64,000 nt of DNA. Origin: Symsagittifera roscoffensis. Its lineage: Eukaryota > Xenacoelomorpha > Acoela > Convolutidae. Shown here piece after piece: positions 47,567 to 56,232 of the stretch. The notes beneath the pieces are model-generated. The model had not been told where the DNA came from, did not search any database, and saw only the letters and a program-made list of their open reading frames with translations. The DNA lies in assembly GCF_963678635.1 (NCBI RefSeq), contig NC_087062.1, forward strand, positions 36,422,052 through 36,486,051, written 5' to 3'. A program made the position numbers and the translations under genes. Within the stretch, counting starts at the first letter, position 1, and every line of letters starts with the position of its first letter.

Positions 47567-50566
47567 TTACTCCATCGCTTCTCCATCCTGATCTTCAGCT
47601 TCGCTGTCTTCTAATACTTTCTCCAGCATGTCCATGGAGTTGCGGGCCGTGCACCAACTCCCCTGTTCCAACAGCCTCGGTTTGCAACAAGGTAGCAAGT
47701 CAACATTAACCTTTTGCTCCCGGTTCCTGCAAAAGCTGTTGTGAAGACATAGGCTCACGTTTCGTTCTAGGTCAGCTCTTAATCCCTCTTTCTTCTCATC
47801 TTCAGTTACACAAGGCGCTCCAGCTACCCGCTTAACCGCGTTTCTGTGCGTCTGTAATGCTCTCTTATAGGATCCTGGTCCTATATCTAGCTGGAAAGAT
47901 TGATAGGCTTCCGTGTTCCTCGACATTTGACGCTTCGCGCGTTCATACATCCATGATGTCATCACTGCACGGAACCAAGGCATCAATCTTTGCCTTGACC
48001 ATATTCTTTCAATGGCTTTAGGTATTCTCAGAACCTTGCAGGTGGTTCTGAAAAAATCCAATTCACGACTCATCTTCACGTTGCTCAGCTGCTCAGGAGT
48101 CGGCACGGCCGTCTCCTGTTCACTTGTATCCGCGTTAGCCTCCAGCCATCTCACTGCCAGCATGGCACTAACCACCACGATTGACACCTGTTGATTCTGA
48201 TCGGGCAACCCCGTAGAGTACAACTCCTCCACGTCCCATACTAGCATCAGATTCCCGCGTTTGGGGTACCACAACGTCTGCGCCAGGCAGTGGCAAGGAT
48301 ACTCCCCATGGGTTCTCACTATGTTCCTTCGAGTCCGATACCCTGAGGCTCCCAGCAACGGTTCCACCTCCATCAGAATTCTGTGTAAATCGTCTTTCTC
48401 TTCTATGGTGGGGAATTCAGTGGGTAACGCTCCACTCGCTTTCTGCTTCGGGAACTCACTCACATTGCCTTCGTTTAATCTCAGAAACTCTTCACCCACT
48501 ACGTCTTGCAACTCGCCTTCAGATCTCTTCGGGACTGCCCGAAAGATCTTTGCCAACAAATCATATGACCTCTCTGACATTCTGGCCAACCTCACGCACT
48601 TTGGCACAGAGAAAAGTTGGTCAATCAACACCTGCTGTGTCCTCGCATCCATCACCACCATGTGTGTAGGATATCTACTACTGCAATATGGTGCGGAGCT
48701 TGAACCCACCAGATACTTTGAACCAGTCGGTTTATGATAGGCCTCACTATCTTTCAGATTCATCTCGTTCTCCAGAGCTTCTCTCCAGCCTCCAATCTTC
48801 TGCTCTGTCTGCAATGCTCCGGGGAATACTTCCACGCTGAGGGACGTCACTAGCTCATGTGCACGCTCCAGGCGCTCAAGCGATTCAATCGAACTCGTCA
48901 TGCTACAAAATCCCAAGGCTGTGATCAAATTTACATCCGTCACCCCATGACAATCCGCGACCAACTCCATACCACTCTTATCCGACATGCTCAATCTTCC
49001 GTACAATCGTGCCAGTTGCCGATGCTGCTCGCTCAGCGTAACCAGGCAGTGTCTCAGGTTACAAACATGTCCTTCCATCCCACTGTGTTGAGCCAAGCAT
49101 GTGCCTTGCTTCAAGCAATTGCTCGATGGACCTTCCTCGGACAGCTCCGTGGATGGGTTGCTCTTCCGCTTCGTCAACCTCATGGCCAGCAGATGATGTA
49201 TCATGGCCAGATCATGCAAACTCGCGTCATCATCTAGGTCTAACGTGATATCCGCCGTCATGTCCCCGATTAAACCGGCGTTAGGATGAGGGCACCAAGA
49301 AGGCTTCATGAGTTCCCACATCGTCACTAGACTGGTTTTCAAGGGACCGTCCCAAGAACCACAATCAAAACTCACTTGCCCCTTTAGCTCGGGAACCGAG
49401 GGTTCGACCACTCGTTCTTCCAAAATAATTCCCAGCTTGGGTTGTTCCACCATCAGCATTCCAGTTTCTTTAATCCGTTCAACCCAGAAATTGAGTACTA
49501 TGACTTGCTCATAGTCGAAGTACGCTTCCCTGGCTTCTTCATTCACGAAGGGATTGTACGCCATCCCCGGTATGCCAGACACATATTGGAACGACTTCAG
49601 TTTCCCTAGTGTTGCAAACTCTTTCTGTCCTTTGACTGCTTCAATCAACTCCCGGCTCACTTTCAATTCTTTGTTGGAATATCTTCTCACTTCTTCCAAC
49701 TTGCGATAGCTCTCCATGTCATTCGACTCCTTATTTGGTACAGTCAGCGGCATGTCCTGATATAGTTCTAGGAGTGCCCTAAGGAAGTTCCTTTCGCAAT
49801 CAACTCCCTTTTGCCGAATGATCTTTATACATTGTCCCAAAACAGGAGTGGGGATACGATCCACCACGAACCTGACAAAGCAAAGGGCATCCTTACGCTT
49901 AGCCCATGCTATCGCAGAATCGTCTTTTGAAATCAACGCTCGCAGAGCTTCCATCAACTCCAGCTCCTGTTCCCTTGATTTCGAATCATTACTGGCTTCA
50001 TACTCCGCCCTCTTGATGCCCATCAAGCACCAAGCCAACCGTACTTGCAGATCAGTTCTCATGCAAGGATGAGCCAGGTATGCTGCCACCGTAGCAGGTC
50101 CATGCATCGCCTCGTCGAAGTATCTCTGGAGGGCCGCCCTCCAGGAGATTTCTAGTAGTTTTTCCAATCCGATTTCATTCGCTTCAGAGGACATTACCGT
50201 GACGTAATCTTTCCGATTTAAGTTTGAATTCTCCGTAAGCTCTTTCAGATATTCCTGCATGGCTCGCTTCTCGCTCCAAGCCATCAGGTGCCCTCTCGCG
50301 GAGTTTCTCGCTTTCAACATCTCCACATACCCTCCTGCTGGATCTCCCATGTGGACTGATTCCGGCACAGTGACTCGACTGTACTCGACCACGTCGAGTT
50401 GACCTTCCAGCTTCAACTTGGCTATGTTGGTCCGCGAGGGCCTGTAATCTTCAAGTCCTCCAGATCCACATTGACTGATGATCTCCATCTCTAATTTAGT
50501 GTCTGCCAGGGTTCGTGCTGTTTTCTTTGATCTTACGGCAGTTGTGGTCAGACCTGCCAAGAGCAT
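47567..50566 (-). CDS. Retroelement second block, C-terminal 999-codon ORF, function unknown
   Basis: This is the longest intact frame in the window. I do not recognise a domain in it. The start ATG at 50566 is nominal: the frame is open upstream to about 50,784 and reads sensibly (SGRSGESGQGDSATLTGG). The preceding piece joins it by a one-base shift, so this is the tail of a larger protein. It is mostly soluble and helical in character with no signal peptide or membrane segment. It has an acidic patch TLDLDDDASLHDLA near residue 447, a Cys/His-containing middle part (GTCLAQHSGMEGHVCNLRHC) and an acidic end (LEDSEAEDQDGEAME). Its stop lies only 8 bases from a polypurine tract. The last 88 codons are duplicated at 41460-41724. 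It could be structural, envelope-like or enzymatic. Nothing in the sequence decides. Confidence 0.8.
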   Translation of the reverse strand: MLLAGLTTTAVRSKKTARTLADTKLEMEIISQCGSGGLEDYRPSRTNIAKLKLEGQLDVVEYSRVTVPESVHMGDPAGGYVEMLKARNSARGHLMAWSEKRAMQEYLKELTENSNLNRKDYVTVMSSEANEIGLEKLLEISWRAALQRYFDEAMHGPATVAAYLAHPCMRTDLQVRLAWCLMGIKRAEYEASNDSKSREQELELMEALRALISKDDSAIAWAKRKDALCFVRFVVDRIPTPVLGQCIKIIRQKGVDCERNFLRALLELYQDMPLTVPNKESNDMESYRKLEEVRRYSNKELKVSRELIEAVKGQKEFATLGKLKSFQYVSGIPGMAYNPFVNEEAREAYFDYEQVIVLNFWVERIKETGMLMVEQPKLGIILEERVVEPSVPELKGQVSFDCGSWDGPLKTSLVTMWELMKPSWCPHPNAGLIGDMTADITLDLDDDASLHDLAMIHHLLAMRLTKRKSNPSTELSEEGPSSNCLKQGTCLAQHSGMEGHVCNLRHCLVTLSEQHRQLARLYGRLSMSDKSGMELVADCHGVTDVNLITALGFCSMTSSIESLERLERAHELVTSLSVEVFPGALQTEQKIGGWREALENEMNLKDSEAYHKPTGSKYLVGSSSAPYCSSRYPTHMVVMDARTQQVLIDQLFSVPKCVRLARMSERSYDLLAKIFRAVPKRSEGELQDVVGEEFLRLNEGNVSEFPKQKASGALPTEFPTIEEKDDLHRILMEVEPLLGASGYRTRRNIVRTHGEYPCHCLAQTLWYPKRGNLMLVWDVEELYSTGLPDQNQQVSIVVVSAMLAVRWLEANADTSEQETAVPTPEQLSNVKMSRELDFFRTTCKVLRIPKAIERIWSRQRLMPWFRAVMTSWMYERAKRQMSRNTEAYQSFQLDIGPGSYKRALQTHRNAVKRVAGAPCVTEDEKKEGLRADLERNVSLCLHNSFCRNREQKVNVDLLPCCKPRLLEQGSWCTARNSMDMLEKVLEDSEAEDQDGEAME

Positions 50567-50598
50567 AGGGGGTATCAGATTCTCTTTTTCTCCCCCTG

Positions 50599-51000
50599 TC
50601 AGTGTTGCACTATCTCCTTGCCCGCTTTCGCCTGAACGACCTGAATCGTTAAAGAGGTCACCACTGCGCTGGCTCTCGACTTCACCACTCTCGGGTTCAT
50701 GGCTCGACTTCTTGTTTTCCCTTTTAGTCGCTTCAGCCCCTTCCTGGCTCGTCTGACAGGTAATTTCTTTGCAACCTGCTGATCATCGGCACTGTCTTCT
50801 GTTACTGACTCGGTCAGAACATCCGACTCCATGGTGTTCACTATTTTCTCCAGGACCTCACGCATGATGGGTTGGTTCAATCCCACCTTCATTATGGACT
50901 GCGTCCCATATCGCCTTATCACGTCCCATGATCTTTCCATGAAACTCACTCGGCTCCAGGTTGCCCCTGTCTTGCCTTCTAACTCACTTTGATATCTCTC
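50599..51000 (-). CDS. Retroelement second block, piece 7 (basic linker)
   Basis: This frame continues directly from the piece 51001-51198 across an in-frame TAG. The first ATG is at 50949 (MERSWDVIRRYGTQ follows at 50940). Residues after EDSADDQQVAKK become a basic out-of-frame read (RRARKGLKRLKG). The better-looking sequence there is in the next frame, which leads into the 999-codon ORF. A one-base loss near 50,740-50,784 explains this. No domain is recognised. The region EIVNT-like helix (QPIMREVLEKIVNTMESD) is soluble. Confidence 0.55.
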   Translation of the reverse strand, partial: ERYQSELEGKTGATWSRVSFMERSWDVIRRYGTQSIMKVGLNQPIMREVLEKIVNTMESDVLTESVTEDSADDQQVAKKLPVRRARKGLKRLKGKTRSRAMNPRVVKSRASAVVTSLTIQVVQAKAGKEIVQH

Positions 51001-51198
51001 CTATTCCTCTTCCGGCAGCGTGCTCAGGAAGGATACCCTCATTGATTCTTCGATTTTTCTCCTCCATGGTAACTCATGGAGCAATCTCTGCGGATCCCTG
51101 CTTCGGCATTCTCTCGCCTGGCTTATTGGGTCTATCGGGGATAATTCGGCCGACGCCTCCTTTGTAGGGGACATGAAAGACGATGGCGTCATTAGCAA
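51001..51198 (-). CDS. Retroelement second block, piece 6
   Basis: A short open piece that begins where the frame of the upstream acidic piece ends and stops at TAG 51003-51001, after which the same frame continues. It is rich in charged residues (SQARECRSRDPQRL, PWRRKIEESMRV). No domain is recognised. It is best read as part of one long interrupted protein, not as a gene of its own. Confidence 0.5.
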   Translation of the reverse strand: MLMTPSSFMSPTKEASAELSPIDPISQARECRSRDPQRLLHELPWRRKIEESMRVSFLSTLPEEE

Positions 51199-51989
51199 TA
51201 GACTCCCATCGACTTTCCCATCGTCGTCTTCACTAAACCTAGCAAGTCTCTCTCTAACGCTCCCAGATCTGTCTCACCCGGTTTTCCCGTCTTTCCCTCG
51301 ATGTCGTCGTCGTCATCGTCCCGATCCATCAATTCATCATCATCTGCATCAGGTTTCGACCTGGGTCCTGATGGTCCTTGTCGAGAGTCTGTGCCCGAGT
51401 CCGGCCGAGCCGGTACGGTCATGTCTCCTGCAAGATAAAACAACTCGTCATTCACCAGGAATTCTACAGACTCCTCGCCATGTGGTGCCAGGTCCTCTAT
51501 TGTTATATATGAGCCTCCTCTGCTCTCCTTTGCCACTTCCATCATAACTACTTTCAGTTCTCCTGACCACTTCAGTCTTGATAAGACATCTGTGGGAGAA
51601 TACACTTCGTTCCACATTTCGGCCGAGACCTCTGGTCTCCTGGAAGGTAGTGCCTTGATCTTTTTCCTACTCCAAGCATCAGGAAATGAGAAGTCAAACG
51701 TGTGCGCGGCTGCAACATTCCAGCCGATGAAGCGCGGCTCCATCCCTTCACTCCACTTCAACATTCTCTTCTCTGCATCACGAGCTGCTCCGATGCGAGG
51801 GGCACTGATGGGAGATGTGACTCCCAACAACATCCTCCTTATCGGTGGATATCGAGGGCATTGGTCCGGCAGCGGCCTGGACCCAGAAAGCCACGCTTGC
51901 TGGTTCTCTTTAGCGTGTGCATAGGCTCTGGTAAGAGTGGCACTCCCATAGCCGCTCCTGTATCCTTCACTACTGGTCTTAAGTTCCAA
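51192..51989 (-). CDS. Retroelement second block, piece 5 (acidic region)
   Basis: This frame takes over from the 51839-52459 piece near 51,910, where AHAKENQQAWLSGSRPLPDQ reads better than the overlapping frame. It contains a folded-looking part (MEPRFIGWNVAAAHTFDFSF). Then comes a strongly acidic stretch (DADDDELMDRDDDDDDIEG, about residues 212-230) that looks like a disordered linker. It ends near 51,192, and the coding signal passes to the next frame. No domain is recognised. Confidence 0.6.
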   Translation of the reverse strand: MELKTSSEGYRSGYGSATLTRAYAHAKENQQAWLSGSRPLPDQCPRYPPIRRMLLGVTSPISAPRIGAARDAEKRMLKWSEGMEPRFIGWNVAAAHTFDFSFPDAWSRKKIKALPSRRPEVSAEMWNEVYSPTDVLSRLKWSGELKVVMMEVAKESRGGSYITIEDLAPHGEESVEFLVNDELFYLAGDMTVPARPDSGTDSRQGPSGPRSKPDADDDELMDRDDDDDDIEGKTGKPGETDLGALERDLLGLVKTTMGKSMGVYC

Positions 51990-52459
51990 AGCTTCGGGTT
52001 AAACTGGATGTGAGAAAGTTCCTCACGGCCCATTCGGCACTTGAAGTGGTTGTTGAAATCCATCAACATCCAACCTGGCTCCGCTATTCTTCCGAACAGC
52101 CTATCGTCACTGGCCAGCCCTCTCAACTCCCTCTGCTCTACCCAGTTCAGCACGGAACAGTCCACGACTGAGACCAGGTTGACGTACAACACCGAATTCC
52201 TGTATGTCTTGACTTGCACGTCCAGGAACACGAAAGACATCACCGGTCCATACACCAACGTGACGAATTCCCGCAGTCCGTGAATCAGAGCCAACGGATC
52301 GATCCGCATCATGACTGCCAAATCTGTCAGCAAGGGCATGCCACAATATTGCTTGCACTCACTCGCATCCTTCGCCACCTTATCTTCTCCCGTGACGCTT
52401 CTGTTTTGTTGTAAGAGATATTGGAGCATGAGAGTCCTCCAGTCTTTCATCTTCTTGAG
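51839..52459 (-). CDS. Retroelement second block, piece 4
   Basis: This is in the same frame as the SGNH-like piece, separated from it only by TAG at 52462-52460. The first ATG is at 52450 (MKDWRTLMLQYLLQQN). The middle part has alternating hydrophobic strands (FVTLVYGPVMSFVFLDVQVK). The last 20 or so codons (RTSKRGFLGPGRCRTNA) are probably out of frame because the adjacent frame gives the better continuation. No known domain is recognised. Confidence 0.6.
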   Translation of the reverse strand, partial: LKKMKDWRTLMLQYLLQQNRSVTGEDKVAKDASECKQYCGMPLLTDLAVMMRIDPLALIHGLREFVTLVYGPVMSFVFLDVQVKTYRNSVLYVNLVSVVDCSVLNWVEQRELRGLASDDRLFGRIAEPGWMLMDFNNHFKCRMGREELSHIQFNPKLWNLRPVVKDTGAAMGVPLLPEPMHTLKRTSKRGFLGPGRCRTNALDIHR

Positions 52460-53989
52460 CTAGGCGGTTTCCAATTGTGCATTGAACTCACGACTGGGTC
52501 CCTGTAGTTGTTCAGGGTAACGTAACAGCACAAGCAAATCACCCAGTCGACCGTAGGTCATGGCAATCAGGGTCAGGAGTCCATCCAATCTCAAATCTGC
52601 CAACACTTGGGTGAACAGATTCGCCGGCCCCTTCACGAAATTTTTGTGACCAAATGTCACGTATAAGGCTAATACCAGGCCAATCGATAACTTCCTGATG
52701 TCCCTGACAAAACTCGCGATCAAGTTCCGGGATGCCCTAGGATAGCACGTCGACAGGAAGGATGGCGTCCATCCCACTCCCATTCTACCCAAGATAGCAT
52801 CCGATCGTTCGTACTGTGGCCTCGTGGCTAGCACGTCAGCTTGGAACTTGTCCAGTGACATCGTGTTTACGTCCTGCATCAACTTCAACATCATGCCCCT
52901 AGCTAACTCCCGGGCATCAAACAAGTTTTTCAGATACACGTGTATCTCTTTTATCACTGCCGGCGCATGCTCGAACGCGTCCTCACCCAAGGTGCACAGC
53001 CTTGGTGACAAGTACAACCATATGTTGTTGTGCGGCTTCGTGCGCAAAGCCATTGCCATGAGATCTTCTTCGGCTGATGTCATGTTCTTCCTGACTGTCC
53101 TGCCCTGCTCACTCTCGGCATGATCCATCTGTCTGAACCAGAGATCATCAGCCACCTGTTGTACTAACAGATGATCGTCATCTACCCCTGGTCTTAACTT
53201 CAGTAATCTGGCAAAGTTGGACAGCTCCAACCCCAGAACCTCATCTAGCACCAACCGAGTTGTGCTACAATCTCTGAGCCCCTGTATGGCATTGGAAATG
53301 TCAGCCCAAACGGCGGGAAGCTCAGATCGGGACGGGTAGTAATTGTCGGGGTCTACTACTCTGTTCGGGGCAGGAATTATCACGTTGAACCTCCCCTCTG
53401 CTATCGTTGTGACCATTGTGTATACAAACTGAAGGGGTTCTGGCAATGCAGCGTACCCTGGTGACAACACAAAGACCACCTTCACCACATTATGGGTGAA
53501 ACGTTGTTTTGCTGCTGCTTCTACCTCAGCAATCGCCGAGAGCAATGTCATTATCGCCTCCCCTATGACCTCGTTGCTCGGGATCGACCCATCCGTCAGA
53601 CGTGACAATAAGCCCCTGCTTTGCAGATGATCATTTGAGCCTGCAACCACTATCACCTGCGGCTCCATGCTGACCACCCTTCGTACACTTATCATCATGC
53701 CTATTGCCTGTCCCCAGTCCAATTTAGGCGCCGTCAAGAAAATCACGTCGGGCCAAAAGAGAGAACGGGGCGTATAGAGATAATCGGAACTGGCCACGAT
53801 CAGATACTTGGCAGCTTTCATATCTAAAGGATCATAAGCTGCAAATAGGCCGTCGCCTATTGGGGCCTTCAGTTTCCCATATCTTTTGTCATCTCCATCT
53901 ACCGTGGTCGTTCGGGGTAGTCCCTTGAATACTCGCCAGGCGTCTGACCGGGTGGTTTGGAAAACTGCCTGTACATCTTGTGATGCTTG
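52460..53989 (-). CDS. Retroelement second block, piece 3: SGNH-like domain without nucleophile
   Basis: The frame is open from a TAA at 53992-53990 and has an ATG at 53821. Upstream of that ATG it still reads like protein (TTRSDAWRVFKGLPR), so the real protein enters from the preceding SGNH piece by a one-base shift. Residues after 53821 look like a second SGNH-hydrolase fold. A first strand LIVASSDYLYTP sits where the GDS(L) block would be, and VIVVAGSNDHLQSRG at residues 56-70 is a block III-like G-x-N-D. VVKVVFVLSPGYAALP is a third strand, and ELPAVWADISNAIQG follows. The nucleophile block is not a canonical GDS, so catalytic activity is doubtful. The C-terminal 250 residues are unknown. 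It ends at an in-frame TAG, after which the same frame continues. Confidence 0.65.
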   Translation of the reverse strand, partial: QASQDVQAVFQTTRSDAWRVFKGLPRTTTVDGDDKRYGKLKAPIGDGLFAAYDPLDMKAAKYLIVASSDYLYTPRSLFWPDVIFLTAPKLDWGQAIGMMISVRRVVSMEPQVIVVAGSNDHLQSRGLLSRLTDGSIPSNEVIGEAIMTLLSAIAEVEAAAKQRFTHNVVKVVFVLSPGYAALPEPLQFVYTMVTTIAEGRFNVIIPAPNRVVDPDNYYPSRSELPAVWADISNAIQGLRDCSTTRLVLDEVLGLELSNFARLLKLRPGVDDDHLLVQQVADDLWFRQMDHAESEQGRTVRKNMTSAEEDLMAMALRTKPHNNIWLYLSPRLCTLGEDAFEHAPAVIKEIHVYLKNLFDARELARGMMLKLMQDVNTMSLDKFQADVLATRPQYERSDAILGRMGVGWTPSFLSTCYPRASRNLIASFVRDIRKLSIGLVLALYVTFGHKNFVKGPANLFTQVLADLRLDGLLTLIAMTYGRLGDLLVLLRYPEQLQGPSREFNAQLETA

Positions 53990-55674
53990 TTATTGGGCTT
54001 GTTCTCTGCCTGAAACTTGCCCTTTCGAGCAGGTGGCGTCAATTCCCGGGCTCTCTGTCGGACGTCCGTGTTCAAAGGTCCAAAGGTATTGACCTGAGGC
54101 AACCCATTCAAGTCTGCATGCCGGAGCGTAGTCGTAGAGCTGAACTGTTCCTGCTCTGTTAGCAGCCAATCCACGCCCGGTATCCGATATAATCGAGACA
54201 CTGTGGGACTTTCTCCGCCAATCATTCTCATCGCGTCCTCCCGACACGTCAGGGTATTCATGTTCAATTTCGTGGACATGTCCGTCTTGTACTGTCCCCA
54301 ATGACTCGGGTCTGATCGGTTCCAAAGCAGCAGGCTACCTGGTTCAACTCCCTCCGCAGGCACGGCGCTCGTAGACGGTCCTGCTGCTGAAGCAGGGTTT
54401 GCCGTGGCGGGCGGATCGTTCCTCCTAGACACGGTCTGGGAGTTGTTTCTGTTCTGAACCACTGATCTGCCGAGTCGGCTTTCAAGCGGTTTTGTTCTGG
54501 GAGGAGGAGCTGTCCCTAGCCTCTCTCTCACGTTTGAGCTCGGAGCGGTGGGTGCGGCTACAGCCGTCTCCATTGCTAAGGGCCCTAAGCGGTTGACGAG
54601 GGATTCGGGCACGCATGCCCTTATTCTACTTCCTCCGGTCATCGAGCTGGTCCGAGCCAGAGAACTAGCCGCCCTCGACTCCTGCTCCACTTCCCTCAGC
54701 TGCGTCTGAAATACATCATTCATCCAGTGTCTCCCTCGTTGGTTGTTGAAATGTATCCCATCTCTGGTAAGAGCAATGTGATCAATCATGCGCAGCGTGT
54801 TTTCGAGATCCAGAAGTCGCAACTCGCCAGGGTTGCTTCTCACCAGATTACGGATCATTTCGTTCCACCGTGTCACGTTGCCAGTCATAAAATCTGCCAC
54901 TGTGGTGCCCACCAGCGGGTTCGGTGGTATTGTGCACAGCACCACAAACCTGGGCCTATACTTCTCTTTCAGTTCATTCAGGAGGCATACCAGCAGAGGC
55001 TCACACTTGCACTCGGGAGTCACTGGGGCTCTCGAGACGTCGTTAGTTCCTAGCATTATCACCAGCGTATCCAGGTGATCCTCGCTTTGGAATTCCATCA
55101 TCTTGATGGCCGGAGCCACTGAAGCTCCTCCAAAGGACAGAGTGGTTGTCTGACCATAGACGAAGATCTCATTCAGATCCCTCACCAAACTGTCTCCTAT
55201 GATCAAGTGGCGACTCCCTGGGGGAATTACCTGGTCGCTCGTAGCGGGGTTCCAGCTCATGCCATTCAGGCAGTCTCGAGGATGCTCCGCAGCTACTTGC
55301 GTGAATTGGTGACGTGTCATCAGATTCTTCCTAATATCCACCACGCGGGACTTTTGATAGGTTCTGCCATGCGCAGTCCCCGAGGGCACTATCGTGTGGG
55401 GCGCTCGCTCCGAGCTATTAGATGACTGATCACGACGCTGGGAAGAAACGATCCTACCCAATGTCCGTCCAGTGGTTCGGTTGATCTCATCCATCCTTGT
55501 TGCTCTGGCCACTTGGTTGAACGATTCTTGGAACTGAGGAGCGAGGTAAGTGTCAGAAGGGTCTGGTATCGTGAACCTTTGACTAGAAGCAGACAGTCGA
55601 CAGTCGTGTCTGCTGAGGAGCCTCGGGCTCTCTCGCTGCACGTAAATCCAGAACCTCGGGCCCTCTCGAGACAC
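53899..55674 (-). CDS. Retroelement second block, piece 2: SGNH/GDSL hydrolase domain
   Basis: An SGNH-hydrolase (esterase/lipase) domain lies at about residues 150-330 of this frame. Block I is HLIIGDSLVRDLNEIF with Ser162 as expected nucleophile. Block II Gly is in SFGGASVAP. Block III is IMLGTNDVS (Gly209, Asn211). Block V is TRDGIHFNNQRG with Asp305 and His308. All four catalytic blocks are intact. SGNH proteins hydrolyse ester bonds (lipids, acetylated sugars), and such esterases are known in CR1-type non-LTR retroelements. Finding one in a gypsy-type element is less expected. The region after the domain is proline- and serine-rich (disordered), then RIPGVDWLLTEQEQF. The frame starts at a GTG only nominally, since the coiled-coil piece precedes it with a frame change near 55,600-55,674. 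It ends YSRDYPERPR at a TAG while the next frame carries on. Confidence 0.85.
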   Translation of the reverse strand: MSREGPRFWIYVQRESPRLLSRHDCRLSASSQRFTIPDPSDTYLAPQFQESFNQVARATRMDEINRTTGRTLGRIVSSQRRDQSSNSSERAPHTIVPSGTAHGRTYQKSRVVDIRKNLMTRHQFTQVAAEHPRDCLNGMSWNPATSDQVIPPGSRHLIIGDSLVRDLNEIFVYGQTTTLSFGGASVAPAIKMMEFQSEDHLDTLVIMLGTNDVSRAPVTPECKCEPLLVCLLNELKEKYRPRFVVLCTIPPNPLVGTTVADFMTGNVTRWNEMIRNLVRSNPGELRLLDLENTLRMIDHIALTRDGIHFNNQRGRHWMNDVFQTQLREVEQESRAASSLARTSSMTGGSRIRACVPESLVNRLGPLAMETAVAAPTAPSSNVRERLGTAPPPRTKPLESRLGRSVVQNRNNSQTVSRRNDPPATANPASAAGPSTSAVPAEGVEPGSLLLWNRSDPSHWGQYKTDMSTKLNMNTLTCREDAMRMIGGESPTVSRLYRIPGVDWLLTEQEQFSSTTTLRHADLNGLPQVNTFGPLNTDVRQRARELTPPARKGKFQAENKPNNKHHKMYRQFSKPPGQTPGEYSRDYPERPR

Positions 55675-55987
55675 ACAGCTCCTTCAGGTGCTTTATTTCA
55701 TCCTCCTTATAAGCCACCTGCAGATCTTCGTATTTCTTCTTCCATTCGTCTCTTTCTCGAGCTATTGCCCTATACTCCTGGAGTTTGGTACACAGCTCGC
55801 TCTGATCTTTCTCCTTCTTCTTCAGCGTCTCGATCGTCTCCGACGTCTGGATCTCTATTTCACTCACCCTCACTTTCTTCGAAGGAGGAGCAGCTGTAGG
55901 AGAGTCGACCGAATGTGACGGGCCTGGCCCATCACGTTGTCTCTTCGCTCCGATGAGTGGCTGCGCCGGGTTTCTCCACGCCTCCAT
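55583..55987 (-). CDS. Retroelement second block, coiled-coil piece
   Basis: The ATG is at 55987, but the frame is likely entered by a shift from the piece above. After a disordered start with a basic patch (GAKRQRDGPGPSHS and PPSKKVRVSE, nuclear-signal-like), residues 45-110 form a charged heptad-type helix (ETIETLKKKEKDQSELCTKL, EWKKKYEDLQVAYKEDEIKH). That is a probable coiled coil for self-assembly. From about ELCVSRG onward the adjacent frame reads into the SGNH piece. Confidence 0.65.
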   Translation of the reverse strand: MEAWRNPAQPLIGAKRQRDGPGPSHSVDSPTAAPPSKKVRVSEIEIQTSETIETLKKKEKDQSELCTKLQEYRAIARERDEWKKKYEDLQVAYKEDEIKHLKELCVSRGPEVLDLRAAREPEAPQQTRLSTVCF

Positions 55988-56232
55988 CTCATCAGTCGAT
56001 TTCGGCCTCTCTCGGCGGTCCCGGACTCACCGAAGGCCAACATCAACACGACTTCCGTAGGGCGATTCCCTCGATCCTCTCGTCCTAATGCATTGAGGAG
56101 CGCGACCACAAACATCGCCAGCTCCGGGTCTTCTCGTGTGAAATCACAATCGATCAGCCGCTGATAGATCTCGTCTAGAGTCGCTCCTAGACTCGCTGAG
56201 AGGAATTCCATGAGTTCGTTCGTGTCACCCAT
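55870..56232 (-). CDS. Retroelement second block, N-terminal piece
   Basis: This opens with a true ATG (context AAGAA-ATG-G) 475 bases after the macro-domain stop, so it is the likely start of the second coding block. MGDTNELMEFLSASLGATLD begins a compact helical segment to about residue 75 (VVALLNALGREDRGN, VVLMLAFGESG). The rest of this frame (RGRNRLMRWRRGETRRSHSS) is basic and probably out of frame, since the overlapping frame leads into the coiled coil. No domain is recognised. Its expression would need a spliced message, reinitiation or an internal start, and no obvious promoter is seen. Confidence 0.6.
   Translation of the reverse strand: MGDTNELMEFLSASLGATLDEIYQRLIDCDFTREDPELAMFVVALLNALGREDRGNRPTEVVLMLAFGESGTAERGRNRLMRWRRGETRRSHSSERRDNVMGQARHIRSTLLQLLLLRRK

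Larger units (their letters stand above)
41725..47831. repeat. Tandem duplication, right unit (6107 bp)
   Basis: Right copy of the 6.1-kb duplication. It runs into the intact 3' part of the large retroelement ORF at 47,832, so this is the original arrangement and the left unit is the added copy. The breakpoint joins a site inside the retroelement ORF (codons for RVAGAPCV) to flanking sequence at GATTGAG. No extended homology is visible between the two ends. Confidence 0.95.

Noticed and set aside
35587-47831. The two 6.1-kb units as the two LTRs of one element
   Set aside because: They are immediately adjacent, contain part of the element's own ORF and an unrelated LINE, and have no TG...CA ends. 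A tandem duplication explains them.
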